64,000 nucleotides of DNA from an uncultured Acetatifactor sp. (GTDB lineage: Bacteria > Bacillota > Clostridia > Lachnospirales > Lachnospiraceae), in NCBI GenBank assembly GCA_934433135.1, contig CAKRZO010000010.1, positions 1-64,000 of the forward strand, read 5' to 3'. The translations under genes and the position numbers were made by a program. A model generated the notes under the pieces. It was not told where the DNA came from, made no database searches, and saw only the letters and a list, made by a program, of their open reading frames with translations. This document shows positions 60,015 through 64,000 of the stretch, piece by piece. Numbering within the stretch: position 1 is the first letter of the stretch; every line of letters starts with the position of its first letter.

Positions 60015-61400
60015 CTATTTGTCCCCCTGATCCCGGATCAGTCTGCTCTTGGAAAGATCCGCTTTGCGGTAATAGAAAAGAGTTGCCAGGCTGCATACCA
60101 GCCAGCCTGCCGGATATCCCATGCAAATGGGAAGAATTTCATTATCGATATAATTGGCCATAATATACAGATAGAATTGCCGGAATACCACAAAGGATGC
60201 CAGCATAATAATCATCGGCGCTCTGCTGTTGCCCGCTCCTCTAAGTGCGCCTGCATAAATCTGATTCACACAACAGAGAACATAAAACGGTGTAATATGG
60301 CGTAAGAACAGGGTCCCGTATTCCACGACTTCGGGTTTGCTGTTGAAAAAGGCCGTAAGATAAGGCGCGGCCAACATAACCGGCGGCATCAACAGAAGCG
60401 TAATTCCTCCGGCCAGCAAAAGGGCAAGCCGTACACCCTTTTTGGCACGATCCACCAGATCCTTTCCCAGGTTCTGTCCCACGAAAGTAGTGGAAGCAAG
60501 AGCCAGTGACTGCATCGGCAGAAATAAAAGCTGATCCACCTTGCTGTAAGCGGTCCAGCCTGACATACAGTTTGCTCCGAACTGGTTAATGTAAGACTGC
60601 ACAAACACATTGGAAAACGAAGTAATCGCCAACTGCAGGGCTGCCGGAAATCCGACCTTTACGATTTTTCCCAGCATTTCCATGTTCACTTTCAATTTCC
60701 GGATATGCAGCCGGATACAGGAATTGGTTTTTACCAAAAGGCGCAGTACCAGAAAAGCCGAAACCGCCTGGGCAATAATCGTTGCATAGGCAACGCCTTC
60801 CACGCCCATGCCAAACCGGATCACAAAGACAAGGTCCAGCACGGTATTGATCAGGGCCGATACCACCAGAAAGTAAAACGGATGTCTGGAATCGCCCACA
60901 GCCCTTAAAATACCGGAACCGATATTATATAACATCAGTCCCAGGATACCGCTGAAATAAATGGTAAGATACGCTTTGGATTCCGGTGCGATTTCCTGCG
61001 GCGTCTTCATGAAATTCAGCATAAAAGGAATCATGGAAATTCCGACAACCGTAAAGACAATTCCCAAAAGAATCGTCATAAAAATCGCCGTATGCACCGT
61101 ATCCTGTACCTTATCTTCCTGCCCGGCGCCGAAATACTGGGAAATAACCACTCCCGCTCCGCTGGAAAATCCCATAAAAAACCCGATCAACATGTTGATG
61201 ACTGGCCCGACTGTGCCCACCGCGGAAAACGCTTCGTTACTGACATAATTTCCTACCACCCAGGTATCCACCATATTGTACATCTGCTGGAATATATTTC
61301 CGGCAAGCAGCGGCAGGGCAAAAAGCACCAGGTGCCTTAAGATATTTCCCTGCGTCATGTCCGTTTCTGCTTTTTTCCTTCGTATGGGTATTCCCTCCAT
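60015..61400 (-). CDS. MATE family efflux transporter
   Basis: A 461-residue MATE transporter: LPLLAGNIFQQMYNMVDTWVVGNYVS in the first repeat, KVGFPAALQLAITSFSNVFVQSYINQFG in the second. It is of the same broad type as that at 22880 but not a close copy. It lies downstream of the CorC/HlyC gene on the same strand, 28 nt away. AAAGGA precedes the ATG. Substrate unknown. Confidence 0.9.
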   Translation of the reverse strand: MEGIPIRRKKAETDMTQGNILRHLVLFALPLLAGNIFQQMYNMVDTWVVGNYVSNEAFSAVGTVGPVINMLIGFFMGFSSGAGVVISQYFGAGQEDKVQDTVHTAIFMTILLGIVFTVVGISMIPFMLNFMKTPQEIAPESKAYLTIYFSGILGLMLYNIGSGILRAVGDSRHPFYFLVVSALINTVLDLVFVIRFGMGVEGVAYATIIAQAVSAFLVLRLLVKTNSCIRLHIRKLKVNMEMLGKIVKVGFPAALQLAITSFSNVFVQSYINQFGANCMSGWTAYSKVDQLLFLPMQSLALASTTFVGQNLGKDLVDRAKKGVRLALLLAGGITLLLMPPVMLAAPYLTAFFNSKPEVVEYGTLFLRHITPFYVLCCVNQIYAGALRGAGNSRAPMIIMLASFVVFRQFYLYIMANYIDNEILPICMGYPAGWLVCSLATLFYYRKADLSKSRLIRDQGDK

Positions 61401-61428
61401 ATCTTTGTTCCTTTTTTAAACCTTTCCC

Positions 61429-62691
61429 TCAAATTTTCTTACTTACATCCTCTTTCTTACATACTTCCACTTTTAATTCTACCACTCTTTGCAGATCCAT
61501 CTTCATTACCGTTACTTTCAAATTCCGATAGGTGAAGCTGTCTGCGACTTGCGGAATCTCCGTGAGCTGCTCCATCACCCACCCGGCCGCGGAAATGCTG
61601 TCGCTCTCCGCTTCCAGATCAAAAAACTCACAGAATTCTTCAAAGGAGACCGATGCATTCACAAGATATTCCTTTTCCCCGGTCTTCTTAAAATTCTCTA
61701 TTACTTCGTCATGTTCATCCCAGATTTCTCCTACCAGTTCCTCCAGAATGTCTTCCATGGTTACGATGCCGAGCATGCCGCCGTATTCATCCACAACAAC
61801 CGCTAAATGAGACTTGTGTGCCTTCAATACATTCAGAATATGACTTATTTTTTCAGCCTTCTGGATAAAAATAGGCGGCGCCATGATCTGGCGGATCAGA
61901 CTTCTCTTTTCATAGGGCATTCCATCGCCGTACCGGGCAAAAAAGTCCTTCTGATGAATCACTCCTACAATGTTATCCATCGTATCGTCATACACTAACA
62001 GCCTGGAGAACTGGCTTTCCCGGAAGACTTTCGCCACTTCCTCCTCCGTATCCTCCACGGAGACTGCTTCCACATCCACACGATGGGTCAGAATTTCTTC
62101 CGCCCTTCTGTCTGTGAATTCGATTACATTCTTTAAAAGATCGCCCTCTCCTTCGTCAATGCTTCCGTCCTGCTGTACTTCTTCCACCAGCATCATCAAC
62201 TCTTCCTGAGACATTCCCTGAGACTTCTGGGGTGTAAAAATCCGGCTTACCAGCTTTTTCCAGCATCCGAACAAAAAATTAAGCGGTGTAAAAAGCCAGA
62301 TCAGAAAACGCAGGAACGGTGCGGAAAATATAGCAAAGGATTCCGGTCTGTCCTTGGCAATGCTTTTGGGCGTTACTTCTCCGAAAATCAGAACCACTAC
62401 CGTAATCACTGCTGTAGAGACCGTTGCTCCCACATCTCCCAAAAGCTTTACAAAAAGCATGGTTCCGAGGGAAGCCAATCCGATATTCACAATGTTATTA
62501 CCGATCAGAATGGTGGACAGAAGCTTATCATAATTCTCCGCCAGCGTGTAGACCAATTCCGCCGATTCATCCCCTTTTTCCGCCATTGTCTTTACCCTTG
62601 TCTTATTAATCGACGAGAATGCGGTCTCCGTCGCCGAAAAATAGGCGGAAAACAACAATAGCACAACCATTGCAGCAATATATCCTATCAT
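61429..62691 (-). CDS. Hemolysin-family CNNM/CorC protein (DUF21-CBS-CorC_HlyC)
   Basis: A 420-residue protein. N-terminal DUF21 membrane domain (residues ~1-150, FSAYFSATETAFSSINKTRVK), a CBS-pair (~200-320, DRRAEEILTHRVDVEAVSVED and VVVDEYGGMLGIVTMEDILEELVGEIWDE) and the C-terminal transporter-associated domain (~335-410). CNNM/CorC-type proteins bind Mg-ATP in the CBS and are linked to Mg2+ export; the hemolysin name is historical. Confidence 0.92.
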   Translation of the reverse strand: MIGYIAAMVVLLLFSAYFSATETAFSSINKTRVKTMAEKGDESAELVYTLAENYDKLLSTILIGNNIVNIGLASLGTMLFVKLLGDVGATVSTAVITVVVLIFGEVTPKSIAKDRPESFAIFSAPFLRFLIWLFTPLNFLFGCWKKLVSRIFTPQKSQGMSQEELMMLVEEVQQDGSIDEGEGDLLKNVIEFTDRRAEEILTHRVDVEAVSVEDTEEEVAKVFRESQFSRLLVYDDTMDNIVGVIHQKDFFARYGDGMPYEKRSLIRQIMAPPIFIQKAEKISHILNVLKAHKSHLAVVVDEYGGMLGIVTMEDILEELVGEIWDEHDEVIENFKKTGEKEYLVNASVSFEEFCEFFDLEAESDSISAAGWVMEQLTEIPQVADSFTYRNLKVTVMKMDLQRVVELKVEVCKKEDVSKKI

Positions 62692-62721
62692 AAAGTTTCT
62701 TCGTTCCTTTTCCTTTCTTGC

Positions 62722-62778
62722 GTAACAGCGGAAAGCGCTGAAAGCGCGGTTTTGTGAATGGCTCGTCTGAACTGTTAC
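62722..62778. repeat. Dispersed repeat A, copy 7 (57 bp)
   Basis: It starts GTAACAG (62722-62728) and ends CTGAACTGTTAC (62767-62778). Read on the minus strand: GTAACAGTTCAGACGAGCC, ATTCACAAAACCGCGCTTTC, AGCGCTTTCC, nearly identical to copy 1 over ~48 bp. It lies between the esterase stop (62801) and the CorC-like start (62691). Confidence 0.75.
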
Positions 62779-62800
62779 TATCCTGTTTTTGTCTTAAAAA

Positions 62801-63490
62801 TTATCCGTAGATGGCGCTGTCCTGAAAACGTTCTTCCTTCTGTACATTCTTTTCCTTCTCGGGATTTTCCTTTTTATGTTCCAAAAGCCACTGAAATACT
62901 TCCGGATTCCGGTAGGTATCGCTCCAGGCATCATGCATTCTGTCCGGATAAACGGTAAGCTTCGCGCATCCGCCGAGGCGGTTTACGGCGTCCGTCATTT
63001 TCCTTGACTCTTCCGGGAATACGACTCCGTCTTTTGCGCCGTGAAAAGCCCAGATCGGAACCGAGATAAGTCTGGCCGCATTCCAGTACATGCCACCCCC
63101 GCATACCGGCACCATTGCCGCAAAGACCTCCGGCATGCTCATGGCTAACTGCCATGCCGCATATCCGCCCATGCTGACACCCATCAGGTAAATCCGCTCC
63201 GGATCCGCATAGGATTCCTTTACGATCTTACGGACAAATTCCTGCAGCTGTGTAAACAGATCAAACCAGGTGTCTTTATGACACTGAGGCGCAATCGATA
63301 CAAAAGGAAAGTCCGCATAAGAATCCGTTAACTGAAAAAAAGGATTCCCCAGCATCTTCTGAATATCCGTTCCTCTGGTTCCCGCTCCGTGCAGAAAGAT
63401 CAGCACGGGATACTTCTCCTCTTCTTTATAATGATTCGGATAACGGATGACATAATTCATCCCTTCCGACTGCTTTACCTGTGTTTCCAT
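62801..63490 (-). CDS. Alpha/beta hydrolase, carboxylesterase/prolyl-oligopeptidase-like
   Basis: A 229-residue esterase-like hydrolase: YPVLIFLHGAGTRGTDIQKML (oxyanion), YLMGVSMGGYAAWQLAMSMPE (nucleophile Ser), WAFHGAKDGVVFPEESRKM (Asp) and YPDRMHDAWSDTY (His). No signal peptide. Feruloyl or acetyl esterase activity is possible but not shown. The promoter carries tandem TAACAT hexamers on its strand. Confidence 0.85.
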   Translation of the reverse strand: METQVKQSEGMNYVIRYPNHYKEEEKYPVLIFLHGAGTRGTDIQKMLGNPFFQLTDSYADFPFVSIAPQCHKDTWFDLFTQLQEFVRKIVKESYADPERIYLMGVSMGGYAAWQLAMSMPEVFAAMVPVCGGGMYWNAARLISVPIWAFHGAKDGVVFPEESRKMTDAVNRLGGCAKLTVYPDRMHDAWSDTYRNPEVFQWLLEHKKENPEKEKNVQKEERFQDSAIYG

Positions 63491-63523
63491 ATAATTTAAT
63501 TCTTCCTTTCCGAGTACTCACTC

Positions 63524-63569
63524 TGTTAATGTTAATGTTAATGTTACCATTCTCTTCTGCCGCTGTCAA
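63524..63569 (-). promoter_or_regulatory. Esterase promoter with tandem hexamer at the -10
   Basis: Minus strand TTGACA (63564-63569), 17 nt, TAACAT (63541-63546). The hexamer is tandemly repeated: TAACAT x3 plus TAACAG (63524-63547 region). Changes in copy number would alter spacing or alternative -10 boxes downstream. Confidence 0.5.
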
Positions 63570-63666
63570 TTGGCGAATTGCTATAATAATTTTCCGGGAA
63601 AGAATGTATGTCTGAACTGTTACATGCATATCCTATAAATAGAAAGTGTCTAGAAATGGGAGTCAT

Positions 63667-64000
63667 ATGAATCAAAATGGAAGTAAAAACAATATTTTAT
63701 TAAAGATTTTTCAGGGTGCCCTGATCGGATTGGGAGCCATTCTTCCCGGAATTTCCGGCGGGGTCTTAAGCGTAATATTCGGAATCTACCGTCCGATCAT
63801 GGAGCTTTTGTCCCACCCGCGTAAAAACGTGCGCACCCACCTTCCTGCATTATTTCCAGTCATTATCGGAATGGGAATCGGTTTTGCCGGGATTGCCAAT
63901 CTGCTCTCTTTCTTTTTGGAAAAGTATCCCTATCCTTCGGTCTGTCTTTTTGTGGGGCTGATCATCGGAATGTTCCCCTCCTTAAAAAGAGAGGCTTTTA
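63667..64000 (+). CDS. DUF368 (PopT-like polyprenyl-phosphate transporter) family protein, partial
   Basis: The first 111 residues are seen; the gene runs past the window. The N-terminus has KIFQGALIGLGAILPGISGG and GVLSVIFGIYRPIMELLSHP, the signature opening of the DUF368 membrane family. Some DUF368 proteins (PopT) return undecaprenyl phosphate across the membrane for cell-wall synthesis. GGGAG lies 4-5 nt before the ATG. A half-site of repeat A (63611-63623) is just upstream. Confidence 0.8.
   Translation, partial: MNQNGSKNNILLKIFQGALIGLGAILPGISGGVLSVIFGIYRPIMELLSHPRKNVRTHLPALFPVIIGMGIGFAGIANLLSFFLEKYPYPSVCLFVGLIIGMFPSLKREAF

Noticed and set aside
63524..63547. Calling the hexamer repeats a CRISPR or phage attachment site
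   Set aside because: Units are 6 bp and contiguous, without spacers; no CRISPR array or cas gene was found in the window.

Overview
The window looks like a piece of chromosome from a Gram-positive gut anaerobe of the Lachnospiraceae type (Clostridia). The reasons are strong Shine-Dalgarno sites (GGAGG-type), a complete crotonase/butyryl-CoA dehydrogenase operon, a glycine riboswitch, DAP-type cell-wall genes, and many AraC regulators next to sugar genes. The genus cannot be fixed from sequence alone. Most genes are on the minus strand.

Layout. (1) 1-5.2 kb is an accessory region: an AbiEi-type antitoxin gene cut by the left edge of its operon, an intact IS1634-like element carrying two translationally coupled extra ORFs, then an istB remnant and an ExeA-like ATPase remnant. 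(2) 5.2-19.7 kb is an AT-richer exopolysaccharide cluster read leftwards: EpsG-type polymerase, six family-2 or family-4 glycosyltransferases before an IS630, then another GT2, a pyruvyl transferase, a flippase and an FrhB-like iron-sulfur protein. The IS630 copy has truncated a GT14 gene and appears to have lost a catalytic Asp. No priming glycosyltransferase or chain-length regulator is present. (3) 19.7-26.8 kb holds a YkgJ-type protein, an amidase lipoprotein, a LysR/MATE divergent pair, ybaK, and a glycine-riboswitch-controlled alanine/glycine symporter. (4) 26.9-33.5 kb is the butyryl-CoA operon thl-crt-hbd-bcd-etfB-etfA with its own promoter and a large palindromic terminator. (5) 33.5-39.7 kb has cell-wall hydrolases (M23, NlpC/P60), hpf, trxB, an SDR reductase, and a gene-free stretch with a cluster of DnaA boxes. 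(6) 39.8-55 kb contains sugar utilisation and regulation genes (GH88, GH4, fructokinase, AraC and TetR regulators), VanW, an unusual TetM-like GTPase fused to a NYN/Rae1-like nuclease domain, UDP-galactopyranose mutase and meso-DAP dehydrogenase. (7) 55.1-56.6 kb is a probable toxSAS-Panacea toxin-antitoxin operon with a LexA-type box over its upstream promoter. (8) 56.8-64 kb holds two hydrolases, a decayed AraC/ABC-permease locus joined by deletion, a MATE transporter, a CorC/HlyC protein, and the start of a DUF368 gene.

The three most interesting points are the GTPase-NYN fusion (43.0-45.7 kb), the SOS-boxed toxSAS/Panacea operon (55.1-56.6 kb), and a dispersed intergenic repeat family. 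The repeat is bounded by GTAACAGTTCA-type ends. It occurs at least seven times with extended similarity right of 20 kb and was not seen in the polysaccharide/IS region.
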